Origin: CADEED01 sp043747875
GTDB lineage: Bacteria; Pseudomonadota; Gammaproteobacteria; Steroidobacterales; Steroidobacteraceae
Direction of reading: 5' to 3'
Assembly: GCA_043747875.1 (NCBI GenBank)
Contig: JAYTOI010000009.1
Coordinates: 123,753 to 187,752 of the forward strand
DNA length: 64,000 nucleotides
Shown here piece by piece: positions 18,723 through 27,491 of this stretch (positions are counted from its first letter, which is position 1; the number at the start of each line of letters is the position of its first letter). The position numbers and the translations under genes are program-made. The notes beneath the pieces were generated by a model. The model was not told the DNA's origin. It made no database searches and saw nothing but the letters and a program-made list of their open reading frames with translations.

Positions 18723-20855
18723 TCAAGCCATGCGGTGCCGGGCCAGCGGCAAGGACCGCAGTCTACGCCCGGTGGCCTCATAGATTGCATTACAGACCGC
18801 CGGCGCCACCAGTGCGGTGGCCGGCTCGCCGATGCCGCCCGGCGGTGCGGTGCTGTCGACGGCGTACACATCGATGCGCGGTGCATCGGTGATGCGCGCC
18901 ACGCGATAGCTGTCGAAGTTCGTCTGCTGCACGCGGCCGCCCTGGATGTTGATCTCGCCCCACATCAACGCCGACAAACCAAACAACACCGAGCTTTCGA
19001 CCTGCGCGAGCACGGTGTCGGGGTTGATCTGCTGGCCGCAGTCGACACCGCAATAGATGCGATGCACCTTCACCTTGCCGTCGGGGAAGGAGATCTCCGC
19101 AACCATGGCCATGTAGGTGCCATAGCCTTCCATGACGGCGAGTCCGTGATGACGGCCCCTGGCCGGATATCCGAAGCGCGCTTCCTTGGTGACGAGATCG
19201 AGCGCCGCGAGGAAGCGCGGCTGCTTCTCGAGCAGCGAGCGGCGAAACTCGAGCGTGTTGCGCCGCGTCGCGACCGCGAGCTCGTCCATGAAGCTCTCGA
19301 CCACGAAGCAGTTCAACGAGTGGCTGACCGAGCGCCAGTACCCCACGTCGATGCCGATCTCCTGCTGCTTGAAGTCGACGTGCACGTTCGGCACGTCGTA
19401 CGGATAGTTAGACGCCGCCTCGACGGCGAATGGGTCCACCATCTTCTCCGTCACCGACGGAAACATGCGCGCCGTGATCGAGGGGCTGGTGATGTGCATG
19501 TTCCAGGCGATGAGCCGGCCGGTGTCGTCGAACGCGCCCGCCACCTGGTCGAACGCCGGCGGACGGTACGCGTCGTGCGTCATGTCGTCCTCGCGCGTCC
19601 ACACCAGCTTCACGGGCCTGCCGATGGCCTTGGAGGCCTCGACCGCCGCAGGGATGAAATCCACCTCGAGCCGGCGGCCGAATCCACCGCCCAGGAACGT
19701 GGTGTGCACGCGTACCTTGACGGCATCCACTCCCGCCGCCTTCGCCGCGGCCGCCTGGGCGATCTGCTGCACCTGCGTCGGCACGTACAGGTCGACGCCG
19801 TCGGCGCGTACGTCGGCGGTGCAGTTCTGCGGCTCGAGCGTCGCATGCGCCAGCAAAGGCAGCTCGTACTCGGCGCGCAACGTGCGCGCGGCAGATTTTA
19901 TTGCCGCCGCCGTATCGCCTTCGTTGCGCGCCACGCGGCCTTGCTCCGCCGCACCCGTGCGCAGCGTCTGCGAAATCCTGGCGTCGTCGAGCGTCGCGTT
20001 CGGGCCCGCGTCCCATTCGATCTGCACCGCGTCGCGCGCCTTGCGCGCGCGCCACCATGAGTCCGCGATCACCGCGATGCCGGAGGAGGTGAGCACCACG
20101 CCGTGCACGCCAGGCAGCGTGCGTGCCTTCTCGTCGTTGAACGTCTTCACCGAGCCGCCGAGCGTCGGCGGCTGCGCCAGAGCGGCGTACAACATGTCGG
20201 GCAGCTTGACGTCGATGCCATACACGCAGCTTCCATCCACCTTGGACGGCGTGTCCTTGCGGCGCTGCGGTTTGCCGATGAGCGTGAAATGCTCGGCGCT
20301 CTTGAGCGGCACGTCCGTGGGGATGGGTAGTTTGGCGGCGGCCGCGGCCACCGCGCCGAACGTCAGCTTCTTGAATTGCGGCGAGACGATGACACCGTCC
20401 TCGACCTTGCAGCGTCGCGGATCGAGACCCCATTCGGCCGCCGCGGCGCTCACGAGGAGGTGGCGCGCGAGCGCGCCGGCCTTGCGCAGTTTCTCCCAAC
20501 CGTCGCGCACGCTCGAGCTGCCGCCGGTGATCTGTCCACCGAGCATGTTGTTGTGGAACGAATCGCCGGGCGGTGCGAATTCGACCTTGATGCGCGCGAG
20601 GCTCACGCCAAGTTCTTCGGCGACCAGCATGGGCAGCGAGGTGTACACGCCCTGGCCCATTTCCGAGCGGTCGCAGAAGAAGGTGATGCTGTCGTCGGCG
20701 CCGATGCGCAGCCATGCATTGGGCTCGAAGGGTTTCGACTCGCCCGAAGCAGCGGGGTTTTTAGAACATGCGGGCAGCGTGAGCGCGATGACGAGACCGC
20801 CCGCGAGGGTGGCCCCGGCTTCGAGAAAGCTGCGACGGGTTAAGACGATAGACAT
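18723..20855 (-). CDS. iorB: Molybdopterin-binding subunit of an IorB-type aldehyde/isoquinoline oxidoreductase
   Basis: 710 residues. A Tat-like leader (LTRRSFLEAGATLAGGLVIA) with LPACS, which could be a lipobox, implies export. Then come two molybdenum-hydroxylase domains: FCDRSEMGQGVYTSLPMLVA, LGGGFGRRLEVDFIPAAVEA, and near the C-terminus PPGGIGEPATALVAPAVCNA, carrying the catalytic Glu. Family members hydroxylate aromatic N-heterocycles or oxidise aldehydes at a Mo centre, working with a small [2Fe-2S] subunit. GGAGGGAAG precedes the ATG. It is encoded after iorA and before gabT. The true substrate is unknown. Confidence 0.9.
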   Translation of the reverse strand: MSIVLTRRSFLEAGATLAGGLVIALTLPACSKNPAASGESKPFEPNAWLRIGADDSITFFCDRSEMGQGVYTSLPMLVAEELGVSLARIKVEFAPPGDSFHNNMLGGQITGGSSSVRDGWEKLRKAGALARHLLVSAAAAEWGLDPRRCKVEDGVIVSPQFKKLTFGAVAAAAAKLPIPTDVPLKSAEHFTLIGKPQRRKDTPSKVDGSCVYGIDVKLPDMLYAALAQPPTLGGSVKTFNDEKARTLPGVHGVVLTSSGIAVIADSWWRARKARDAVQIEWDAGPNATLDDARISQTLRTGAAEQGRVARNEGDTAAAIKSAARTLRAEYELPLLAHATLEPQNCTADVRADGVDLYVPTQVQQIAQAAAAKAAGVDAVKVRVHTTFLGGGFGRRLEVDFIPAAVEASKAIGRPVKLVWTREDDMTHDAYRPPAFDQVAGAFDDTGRLIAWNMHITSPSITARMFPSVTEKMVDPFAVEAASNYPYDVPNVHVDFKQQEIGIDVGYWRSVSHSLNCFVVESFMDELAVATRRNTLEFRRSLLEKQPRFLAALDLVTKEARFGYPARGRHHGLAVMEGYGTYMAMVAEISFPDGKVKVHRIYCGVDCGQQINPDTVLAQVESSVLFGLSALMWGEINIQGGRVQQTNFDSYRVARITDAPRIDVYAVDSTAPPGGIGEPATALVAPAVCNAIYEATGRRLRSLPLARHRMA

Positions 20856-20914
20856 TGCGCTTCCCTCCCCGAAACGGTGCCTCGACTTGTCGGGCTCTGC
20901 GAACCGGCGCGAGA

Positions 20915-21385
20915 CTACACTTTCGCCGCGCCGTCCTGGATCTGTGCGGCGCGGTGAATGGCGGCGCGAATGCGTTGATAGGTGCCGCAGCGGCAGATAT
21001 TGCCGGCCATCGCGGCGTCGATGTCCGCATCCGAAGGTCGCGGCTTGGTGGCGAGCAGCGCGGAGGCCGACATGATCTGGCCCGACTGGCAGTAGCCGCA
21101 CTGCGGTACGTCGTGCTCGATCCAGGCCTGTTGCACCGGATGGCTGCGATCTTTCGACAGCCCTTCGATGGTCGTGATTTTCTGATCGGTGATCGTACTC
21201 ACCGGAATCTGGCAGGACCGCACGGCTTCCCCGTCAAGGTGGACGGTGCATGCGCCGCACAGCGCCATGCCGCAGCCGAATTTCGTTCCTGTGAGGCCGA
21301 GTGCGTCGCGGAGCACCCAGAGCAGGGGCGTTTCCGGATCCACATCGACTTCGACCGTATTGCCATTGATGTTGAGCTTGGTCAC
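20915..21385 (-). CDS. iorA: [2Fe-2S] subunit of the IorAB-type molybdenum oxidoreductase
   Basis: 156 residues with two iron-sulphur sites: the plant-type ferredoxin site KFGCGMALCGACTVHLDGEA (Cys at about 38, 43, 46, with a further Cys in RSC) and the helical site QCGYCQSGQ plus NICRCGTYQRIR. This is the layout of the small subunit that passes electrons from the Mo centre to a cytochrome or other acceptor. Translation seems to start at a GTG (21385). It precedes iorB by 59 bases. Confidence 0.92.
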   Translation of the reverse strand: MTKLNINGNTVEVDVDPETPLLWVLRDALGLTGTKFGCGMALCGACTVHLDGEAVRSCQIPVSTITDQKITTIEGLSKDRSHPVQQAWIEHDVPQCGYCQSGQIMSASALLATKPRPSDADIDAAMAGNICRCGTYQRIRAAIHRAAQIQDGAAKV

Positions 21386-21513
21386 GTTGGGTTCCCGTAT
21401 GTGCCTGGCTGGCGCCGAATATATGCCCCGAGGCCCGTTGTTGGGAGGGGCCAGCAGCCATTCAGCTTCAATGCGATATCATCCCGCGCCCAGTTGCTTG
21501 TAAGGATTCGAGT

Positions 21514-22572
21514 TTGTCCGAGATTTCCCCGAAACCGCCGATCGTCACCGAAGTGGTGATCATTGGCGCCGGCCCATGCGGGCTGTTCCAGGTATTCGAG
21601 CTCGGGCTTCTCGGAATCGGGTGCCATCTCGTGGATTCGCTGGGCGCGCCCGGCGGGCAGTGCACCGAGCTGTATCCCGAAAAACCCATCTACGACATTC
21701 CGGCACTGCCGGTCTGCGGCGCGCAGGAGCTCGTCGACCGCCTGCTGCAGCAGATCGCGCCGTTCAATGCGCCGCTGCATCTCGGCCAGGAAGTCGCGTC
21801 GCTGCGCAAACGCGAGGACGGCCGTTTCGACGTCGAAACCATCCTCGGCACGCGCTTCGACGCGGGCGCGGTGGTGGTAGCGGGTGGCGTCGGGTCGTTC
21901 CAGCCGCGCCGCATCGGCGTCCCCGGCGCGGAAAATTTCGAGGGTCGGCGCATTCACTACCGTGTGCGTGATGCCGCCCAATACCACGGCCAGAAGCTCG
22001 CGATCTTCGGCGGCGGCGATTCCGCGCTCGACTGGGTCATCGACTTCGCCGGCAAGGCGGCCTCCATCACGCACGTGCATCGACGCCCGGAGTTCAAGGC
22101 GGCGCCGGTGTCGGTCGCGAAGATGCGCGCGCTCGCGGAGTCCGGCCAAGTGAGGTACATCGAAGGCTTGGCGGACTCACTGCGTGTCGGCGGCCCGCAG
22201 GCGGCCAATTCCTTCAAAGGAATGAACGTGAAGGGCACCGACGGCACCCTGCACGCCGTCGACGCCGACCATGTGTTCGCATTCTTCGGCCTGCATCCGA
22301 AGCTCGGGCCCATCGCCGAATGGGGCATGGAGCTCGAGAAGAAGGCGCTCAAGGTCGACACGGAGAAGTTCCAGACCAGCGTTCCCGGGATATTCGCCGT
22401 GGGAGACATCAACACCTATCCGGGTAAGAAGAAGCTGATTCTGTCCGGATTTCACGAGGCCGCGCTCGCCGCATTCTCGATTCAACACTACCTTTACCCG
22501 GCCAAGAAGCAGTTCCTGCAGTACACGACCACCAGTCCCGTGATGCAGAAGCGGCTCGGCATTCCCCACTAA
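21514..22572 (+). CDS. Thioredoxin-reductase-like ferredoxin-NADP reductase (type 2)
   Basis: 352 residues. FAD-binding VVIIGAGPCGLFQVFELGLL at the N-terminus, the GAPGGQCTELYPEKPIYDIP segment diagnostic for the type-2 reductases, an NADPH-binding IFGGGDSALDW, and the second FAD motif GIFAVGDINTYPG. There is no redox CxxC, so it is not thioredoxin reductase. It would move electrons between NADPH and ferredoxin or flavodoxin. The start is a TTG at 21514, supported by AAGGA seven bases upstream and a lack of any nearby ATG. The azurin gene follows 26 bases later. Confidence 0.88.
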   Translation: MSEISPKPPIVTEVVIIGAGPCGLFQVFELGLLGIGCHLVDSLGAPGGQCTELYPEKPIYDIPALPVCGAQELVDRLLQQIAPFNAPLHLGQEVASLRKREDGRFDVETILGTRFDAGAVVVAGGVGSFQPRRIGVPGAENFEGRRIHYRVRDAAQYHGQKLAIFGGGDSALDWVIDFAGKAASITHVHRRPEFKAAPVSVAKMRALAESGQVRYIEGLADSLRVGGPQAANSFKGMNVKGTDGTLHAVDADHVFAFFGLHPKLGPIAEWGMELEKKALKVDTEKFQTSVPGIFAVGDINTYPGKKKLILSGFHEAALAAFSIQHYLYPAKKQFLQYTTTSPVMQKRLGIPH

Positions 22573-22598
22573 ACTAACTACTTGCAATGGAGTACCCC

Positions 22599-23045
22599 AT
22601 GAAGATGATCCGCACGTTCGCCTGCCTCTCGCTGCTCGCCGCTTCGGCGGGCGCCTACGCCGCCGAGTGCAAGCTCGAGATCACCGGCACCGACGGGATG
22701 CAGTACGACAAGAAAGAGCTCGTCATCCCCGCTGACTGCACCGAAGTCGAGGTGACGCTCAAGCATTCCGGCAAGCTGCCGGCCAACGCGATGGGCCACA
22801 ACGTCGTCGTGTCGAAGTCGGCCGACATGAGCGCCATCGTCGGCGACGGCATGGGTGCCGGGCTCGCGAGCGACTACGTGAAGAAGGACGACGCGCGCGT
22901 GATCGCGCACACCAAGGTCGTCGGTGGCGGTCAGTCGACGAGCGTGAAATTCCCGACGTCGAAGCTCAAGAAGGGCGAGGCGTACAGCTTCTTCTGCACC
23001 TTCCCCGGCCACTCGTCGATGATGAAAGGCACGCTGAAGTTCTGA
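22599..23045 (+). CDS. azu: Azurin, periplasmic blue copper protein
   Basis: 148 residues with a 24-residue or so signal peptide ending AYA. The mature part opens AECKLEITGTDGMQYDKKEL. The type-1 copper ligands are all present: His in AMGHNVVVSK and Cys, His and Met in CTFPGHSSMMKG. It shuttles single electrons in the periplasm, for example to nitrite reductase or cytochrome oxidases. ATG at 22599 is chosen because GGAG lies six bases upstream; an ATG at 22587 would add four residues. It may be co-transcribed with the preceding reductase. Confidence 0.96.
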   Translation: MKMIRTFACLSLLAASAGAYAAECKLEITGTDGMQYDKKELVIPADCTEVEVTLKHSGKLPANAMGHNVVVSKSADMSAIVGDGMGAGLASDYVKKDDARVIAHTKVVGGGQSTSVKFPTSKLKKGEAYSFFCTFPGHSSMMKGTLKF

Positions 23046-23062
23046 GGGGCACTCTCTCGTCC

Positions 23063-23932
23063 ATGGGTACCGGTCTCGCCGACCTGCGGCAGCAGTTTCA
23101 GCTCGAACGGCTGGAAGTGAATCTGTTTCGCGGCCAGAGCCGCGACACGGGCAGTCCGCAGGTTTTCGGCGGGCAGGTACTCGGCCAGGCGCTGATGGCG
23201 GCGTACGCGACCATCGACGACGGCCGCGAAGTGCATTCGCTGCACGCTTATTTCCTGCGGCGCGGGGATTTCAACAAGCCCATCGTCTACAGCGTCGATC
23301 GCAGCCGCGATGGCGGCAGCTTCTCCGCGCGACGCGTGGTGGCAATCCAGGACGGTGAGCAGATCTTCATCTGTTCGGCATCTTTCCAGACGCCGGAGCA
23401 GGGTCTCGAATACCAGGCCACGGCTCCCGCGGTGCCGCCGCCCGAGGAGCTGCAGCCGCTGTCCAAGCCGCCGCAGTCCGAGATGGACAAACTACCCGAG
23501 AAGCTGCGGCGCTGGCTCGAGATCGAGCGGCCGTTCGAGTTCCGCCCCGTGCAGCCGTACAACCCGCTGGCGCCCGTGGCCAGCACACCGGTGCGGCAGA
23601 TCTGGATGCGTGCCGTCGACAAACTACCCGACGATCCGCGCCTGCACCGCTGCCTGCTGGCGTACATCTCCGACTACTGGCTGCTGGACACGGCGACGAT
23701 GCCGCACGGCTCCTCGTTCCTGCGCGGCAACCTCATCATGGCCAGCATCGATCACGCCATCTGGTTCCATCGTCCGGCGCGCGTCGACGAGTGGTTGCTG
23801 TATTCGCTCGACAGTCCGTCGAGCTCGGGCGCGCGCGGCTTCGCGCGCGGCAGCTTCTACACGCGCGCGGGAGTGCTGGCGGCGAGCACCGCGCAAGAGG
23901 GGCTCATACGGCTCGTGCGGCCGCAATCCTGA
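23063..23932 (+). CDS. tesB: Acyl-CoA thioesterase II
   Basis: 289 residues, the size of E. coli TesB, with a double hot-dog fold. Seen: FRGQSRDTGSPQVFGGQVLG, HSLHAYFLRRGD, YSVDRSRDGGSFSARRVVAI, then in the second half LLAYISDYWLLDT (catalytic Asp region), SIDHAIWFHRPARVDEWLLY and AQEGLIRLV (catalytic Gln). It hydrolyses medium- and long-chain acyl-CoA in the cytoplasm. A GAGGGGC sequence lies ahead of the ATG. The CpeT-like gene follows immediately. Confidence 0.95.
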   Translation: MGTGLADLRQQFQLERLEVNLFRGQSRDTGSPQVFGGQVLGQALMAAYATIDDGREVHSLHAYFLRRGDFNKPIVYSVDRSRDGGSFSARRVVAIQDGEQIFICSASFQTPEQGLEYQATAPAVPPPEELQPLSKPPQSEMDKLPEKLRRWLEIERPFEFRPVQPYNPLAPVASTPVRQIWMRAVDKLPDDPRLHRCLLAYISDYWLLDTATMPHGSSFLRGNLIMASIDHAIWFHRPARVDEWLLYSLDSPSSSGARGFARGSFYTRAGVLAASTAQEGLIRLVRPQS

Positions 23933-23943
23933 TCGTCCCGTGC

Positions 23944-24879
23944 GTGGCGGCGGCGCTGTTCGCCGGCGCCCGCGCCGCCGCACCCGCGCCGCGAGACGAT
24001 CGCGATGCGCTCGCGGAGCTGTGGACCGGCCTGTACGACATCTCCGAGCAGCTCATCGCCGGCGAGACGCATAAAGCGCCGCTGGTGCCGCTCGCCGGGC
24101 AGCAACGTGTGCAGATCAACGTGCGGCGCGTCCAATTGCCCTGGCTCGGCAGCCATGTGTTGTACGTGGAGGAGTATCCCTACGACGCGCCGTTCGAGAT
24201 GCGGCGACAGGGGCTGTTATCCATAGAACGCAATGCGGATGGAACGCTGCGCGTGCGGCAGTTCACGCGCCGGCCCGAAGTCAGCCAGGCCGCGACCGTG
24301 AACGCCGACGACGTCGAGTCGATCGCGGGCTGCGATATTTTCCTGCGGCGCGAAGGCGGACAGTTTCGCGGCGGCACGCGCGGCCGCACGTGTCTCGAAG
24401 GGCCACCCGGCGAACGGCGCTGGCTCGATTACCGGCTCGTCATCGGCGATCACCTGTTCTGGTATCGCACGCGGACGCTGCAAGCGCCGGACGACGAGTT
24501 CGTCGAAGAGATCGCCGGTTTTCCGCACGTCGATCTCGAGGAGGCGCGGCTGTTTTCGTGCGGCATCTCCTGGACCGCGAGCAAGGACAAGGCGCAGCGG
24601 CGGCCGCTCGGCAGCGTCGATCTGCACGACCGCGGCGGTCGCGCACATTTCCGCACGCCCGATGGGCGCGAACTCACGCTCGAGCTGCACGGCCGCGACT
24701 GGCCGCTGTCGGAGGGACGCGAATCGCTCGTGTTGATCCTCACCGACGGTGGCGCGGACAGCGAGCCCATCGCTTCGAGCTGGACCTCGCTGGGCGCGGC
24801 GAATGTGGGCATCGACATCGGGTGGTTGGCCGTCGATTGTGCGCCGTTGGCGCCCGAGACCGGCGAGCAGCGATCGTAA
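23944..24879 (+). CDS. CpcT/CpeT-like protein, probably exported
   Basis: About 311 residues. The body matches the CpcT/CpeT chromophore-lyase family: WTGLYDISEQ, LPWLGSHVLYVEEYPYDAPF, RQFTRRPE, then AGCDIFLRREGGQFRGGTRG followed by RTCLEG. In cyanobacteria these attach bilins to phycobiliproteins; proteobacterial members have unknown roles and probably bind other small ligands. The N-terminus is hydrophobic and Ala-rich, like a signal peptide. The start is uncertain: GTG at 23944 is the first candidate clear of tesB, but a start inside the tesB end is possible. A small repeat overlaps its stop. Confidence 0.72.
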   Translation: MAAALFAGARAAAPAPRDDRDALAELWTGLYDISEQLIAGETHKAPLVPLAGQQRVQINVRRVQLPWLGSHVLYVEEYPYDAPFEMRRQGLLSIERNADGTLRVRQFTRRPEVSQAATVNADDVESIAGCDIFLRREGGQFRGGTRGRTCLEGPPGERRWLDYRLVIGDHLFWYRTRTLQAPDDEFVEEIAGFPHVDLEEARLFSCGISWTASKDKAQRRPLGSVDLHDRGGRAHFRTPDGRELTLELHGRDWPLSEGRESLVLILTDGGADSEPIASSWTSLGAANVGIDIGWLAVDCAPLAPETGEQRS

Positions 24880-24892
24880 TGGGACCCCATTA
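24878..24892. repeat. Short remnant of the GGGGTCA palindrome at a stop codon
   Basis: AATGGGACCCCATT (24879-24892) is a near-palindrome that starts within the TAA of the CpeT-like gene and lies between it and the convergent DUF4112 gene. It looks like a shortened form of the AATGGGGTC repeat arms. Confidence 0.5.
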
Positions 24893-24898
24893 ATTCCG

Positions 24899-25399
24899 CT
24901 AAGTCGCGAGCCAGTGGATCAGGATGAACAGCATCCACACGGCAAGCGCCGTCAATGTCGCAAACACGGTCACGATGGCCAGCGGAATCAGCACCAGCGA
25001 GCGGCGACTGCGCCGCGCGGCGCGATCCGGCGTCGACACCCACGCATCGAGCAGCGCGAGATTGCGGGTCTGCGCCTGGAAGGCGAAGTCGAACACGTCG
25101 CCTATCAGGGGAATGGTGCCGACGAGCGCATCCAGCGCGATGTTCATGAGCATCATGAGTTGCACGGCATTCGGCGTGCGCAGGTTGCGCGCCACGCGCA
25201 GCGCGTACACGGCCACCAGCGCGCCGGCGATGTCGCCGAGCCCGGGCACCAGGCCGAACAGCGCATCGAGACCGAAACGCCACTTCGTCCCCGGTACGGG
25301 AAACGCCTGGTCGAAGAGCCGCGTGATCAGCCGCAGGTGCTCGAGCCCGCGTCGCCCGCGCTGCTCGCTGTCGTCGGAGTCGGGCTTGTGCGCGGCCAC
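24899..25399 (-). CDS. DUF4112 membrane protein
   Basis: 166 residues. RLFDQAFPVPGTKWRFGLDA followed by LFGLVPGLGDIAGAL is the family signature, followed by three hydrophobic segments (to IPLAIVTVFATLTALAVWML). Function unknown. The start codon is GTG at 25399, five bases after the stop of the upstream hydrolase gene, so the two are likely co-transcribed. Confidence 0.88.
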   Translation of the reverse strand: MAAHKPDSDDSEQRGRRGLEHLRLITRLFDQAFPVPGTKWRFGLDALFGLVPGLGDIAGALVAVYALRVARNLRTPNAVQLMMLMNIALDALVGTIPLIGDVFDFAFQAQTRNLALLDAWVSTPDRAARRSRRSLVLIPLAIVTVFATLTALAVWMLFILIHWLAT

Positions 25400-25404
25400 G
25401 CAGA

Positions 25405-26343
25405 CTAACTACCTGGCGCGCCCAGCATCGACTGGACTTCCGCTTCGAGCGCCGGGTTGAAACGGCCCGGATCCTCCATCATCAGGAAATGGCCGCCGCC
25501 CGTGAGCGTGACCGCATGGAACTTCGGTACCAGCCTGCGTATGCGCGGCTCGTTCACGGGCTCGCCGAGATCCGAGTTGATCGCGACGATGGGTACCGAA
25601 ACTTCCTTGAGCGGCTCGGTGAAGTCGTACTGCAAGACGGCGCGCAGCGCCGGAATGCCGATATGCGGCGGCGTCAGCGACATGTCGTAGGCGATCTTGC
25701 CCTTGAGCGCGGCGTTCGCGCCCGGCGCGAAGAAGTGCTGGCTGACCATCGTGCGCGTCTGGCCGATGAAGTCGGCGTCGAACGGCTTCAGCAGCGCATC
25801 GACCTGCGCCTTGCTCGGGATCGGTGCGCCGATGGTCTTGAACGTGTCGACACCGATGATGCCGATGACTCGGGTCTCGAGCAGGCGTGCCGCCTCGATC
25901 GCCACCGGTCCACCCATCGAATGACCGATCAGGATGAGCCGTTCGTTCGGCACGGCCGACAGCGCGGTCGCCACGTCCTGTCCGAAATGCGCGATGGTCC
26001 ATGCGGTGCGGCTGCCGTCGGTGCCGCCGTGGCCGGCGAGATCGACGGTAACCAGCGTGTACTTCGATTTGAACGCCGGAATCTGCTCGCGCCAGTAGTT
26101 CGAATCCGTCGACCACCCGTGTATGAATACCAGCGCGGGCTCGCCCGCGCCGTACACGCGGTACTGGACGTGCACTCCATCTGACGCGATCGCGATGCGC
26201 GCCGTGCCCTCGGCGGGCTCGGACTTTGCGGTGGATGCCGGGGGCGCGGGGGCGGGCGCGGGCGGCGCCTCTTTCTGGCCGCAGGCCGAGAGGGTCAAGG
26301 CGAGAGTCAATGCGGCCGCGCGGACCGCCGGTGTCATGTGCAT
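25405..26343 (-). CDS. Alpha/beta-hydrolase lipoprotein
   Basis: 312 residues. A lipoprotein signal (ALTLALTLSACGQ, lipobox LSAC) and a Pro/Ala linker precede an alpha/beta-hydrolase domain: LVFIHGWSTDSNYWREQIPA (oxyanion region), LILIGHSMGGPVAIEA with nucleophilic Ser, and TGGGHFLMMEDPGRF with catalytic His. It should be an esterase, lipase or similar hydrolase tethered outside the inner membrane. The substrate cannot be told. It lies downstream of an FAD oxidoreductase gene with a 9-base gap, suggesting one operon with that gene and DUF4112. Confidence 0.87.
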   Translation of the reverse strand: MHMTPAVRAAALTLALTLSACGQKEAPPAPAPAPPASTAKSEPAEGTARIAIASDGVHVQYRVYGAGEPALVFIHGWSTDSNYWREQIPAFKSKYTLVTVDLAGHGGTDGSRTAWTIAHFGQDVATALSAVPNERLILIGHSMGGPVAIEAARLLETRVIGIIGVDTFKTIGAPIPSKAQVDALLKPFDADFIGQTRTMVSQHFFAPGANAALKGKIAYDMSLTPPHIGIPALRAVLQYDFTEPLKEVSVPIVAINSDLGEPVNEPRIRRLVPKFHAVTLTGGGHFLMMEDPGRFNPALEAEVQSMLGAPGS

Positions 26344-26352
26344 CCGCGCACT

Positions 26353-27477
26353 TTAGGCAAAAGACGCCGCGTAGTCACCGATGGCGAGCGCGGAGGTGAG
26401 CCCGGGGCTCTCGATGCCGAGCAGATTCACGAGGCCCGGCAGTCCATGCTCCGCCGCGCTCTCGATGCGGAAATCCGGCTGGGGCTCGTCGGGGCCGTGC
26501 AGCTTGGGCCGGATGCCGGTGTAGTCGGGCATCAGCGCGCCGTCGGCGAGCTGCGGCCAATAGCGCCGGATCGCTTCGTAGAACAGCGGCGCGCGCGCGG
26601 CGTTCACCGAGTAGTCGATGCGATCTATCCACTCGACGTCGGGCCCGAAGCGTACCCGCCTGCCGAGATCGAGCGTGGCGTGGATGCCGAGGCCGGCCGC
26701 GTGCGGAATCGGATAGATGAGGTGCTGAAACGGCGAGCGCGCCGCCACGGTGAAGTAGTTGCCGCGGCCGAGGTGCATCTTCGGAATGCGCCCCGCGGGA
26801 TAGCCCTCGATGCGGCCGAGCAGTTCGACGGCGCCCAGACCCGCGGCGTTCACGACGAACCGTGCCTCGATCTCGGTATTTCCGGCGGTCTTTTCGGCGG
26901 TGGCCGCGCCGCTGCCGGTGCGTACCAGGAACCCGTCGGGCAGGCGTCCGAGACTCTCGACCGGACAATCGCACACCAGCGTGCCGCCCGAGTTTTCCAT
27001 GTCGCCCTGGAGCGCGAGCATGTAAGGATGCTGGTCGACGATGCCGCTGGTCGGGCAATGCAGCGCTGCCGTACAGCGCACCTCGGGCTCCATCTTGTGG
27101 GCCTCGGTGCCGGACACCAGCCGCACGCCCTCGACGTCGTTCGCGTGGGCGCGCTCCAGCAGATGCAGCAGCACCTGCTCTTCCTCGTCGCCGTTCGCGA
27201 CGATGAGCTTGCCGCAATTGTGGTGGTCGATGCCGCGCTCCGTGCAGTACGCGTACAGCGCGCGGTTGCCGGCCACGCAGAAGCGCGCCTTGAAGCTGCC
27301 GGGGGTGTAGTAGAGGCCGGCGTGGATGACGCCGCTGTTGCGCGCCGAGGTGATGGTGCCGGGATATGTTTCGGCTTCCAGCAGTACCACCTCCCGCCCG
27401 GCGCGCGCGAGCGCGCGCGCCACGGCGAGCCCGACCACGCCGGCTCCGACGACCACGCACTCGACTCGATCCGCCAT
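26353..27477 (-). CDS. FAD-dependent oxidoreductase similar to L-2-hydroxyglutarate oxidase
   Basis: 374 residues of the DAO superfamily. FAD-binding CVVVGAGVVGLAVARALARA, then TYPGTITSARNSGVIHAGLY and YYTPGSFKARFCVAGN, the pattern of LhgO-like enzymes, which oxidise L-2-hydroxyglutarate to 2-oxoglutarate and feed electrons to quinone. The C-terminus GIESPGLTSALAIGDYAASF is typical. A GlcD-like D-2-hydroxyacid dehydrogenase lies nearby (28143-29576), so both enantiomers could be handled, but this is inference. The start ATG is only 14 bases from the divergent lipoprotein gene's ATG. Confidence 0.85.
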   Translation of the reverse strand: MADRVECVVVGAGVVGLAVARALARAGREVVLLEAETYPGTITSARNSGVIHAGLYYTPGSFKARFCVAGNRALYAYCTERGIDHHNCGKLIVANGDEEEQVLLHLLERAHANDVEGVRLVSGTEAHKMEPEVRCTAALHCPTSGIVDQHPYMLALQGDMENSGGTLVCDCPVESLGRLPDGFLVRTGSGAATAEKTAGNTEIEARFVVNAAGLGAVELLGRIEGYPAGRIPKMHLGRGNYFTVAARSPFQHLIYPIPHAAGLGIHATLDLGRRVRFGPDVEWIDRIDYSVNAARAPLFYEAIRRYWPQLADGALMPDYTGIRPKLHGPDEPQPDFRIESAAEHGLPGLVNLLGIESPGLTSALAIGDYAASFA

Positions 27478-27491
27478 ATACTCAATCTACC
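27477..27491. promoter_or_regulatory. Very short divergent promoter region with facing -10 elements
   Basis: Only 14 bases separate the two start codons. TATACT (27477-27482) points right, nine bases from the lipoprotein ATG. TAGATT (27489-27484, minus strand) points left, six bases from the oxidoreductase ATG. Any -35 elements would have to lie inside the opposite gene. Confidence 0.45.

Noticed and set aside
17571..20060. Long open frame of 829 codons on the plus strand
   Set aside because: It lies antisense to gabT and iorB, which carry clear catalytic motifs. Its product is rich in Arg, His and Val-Asp runs, as expected from the complement of GC-rich codons.
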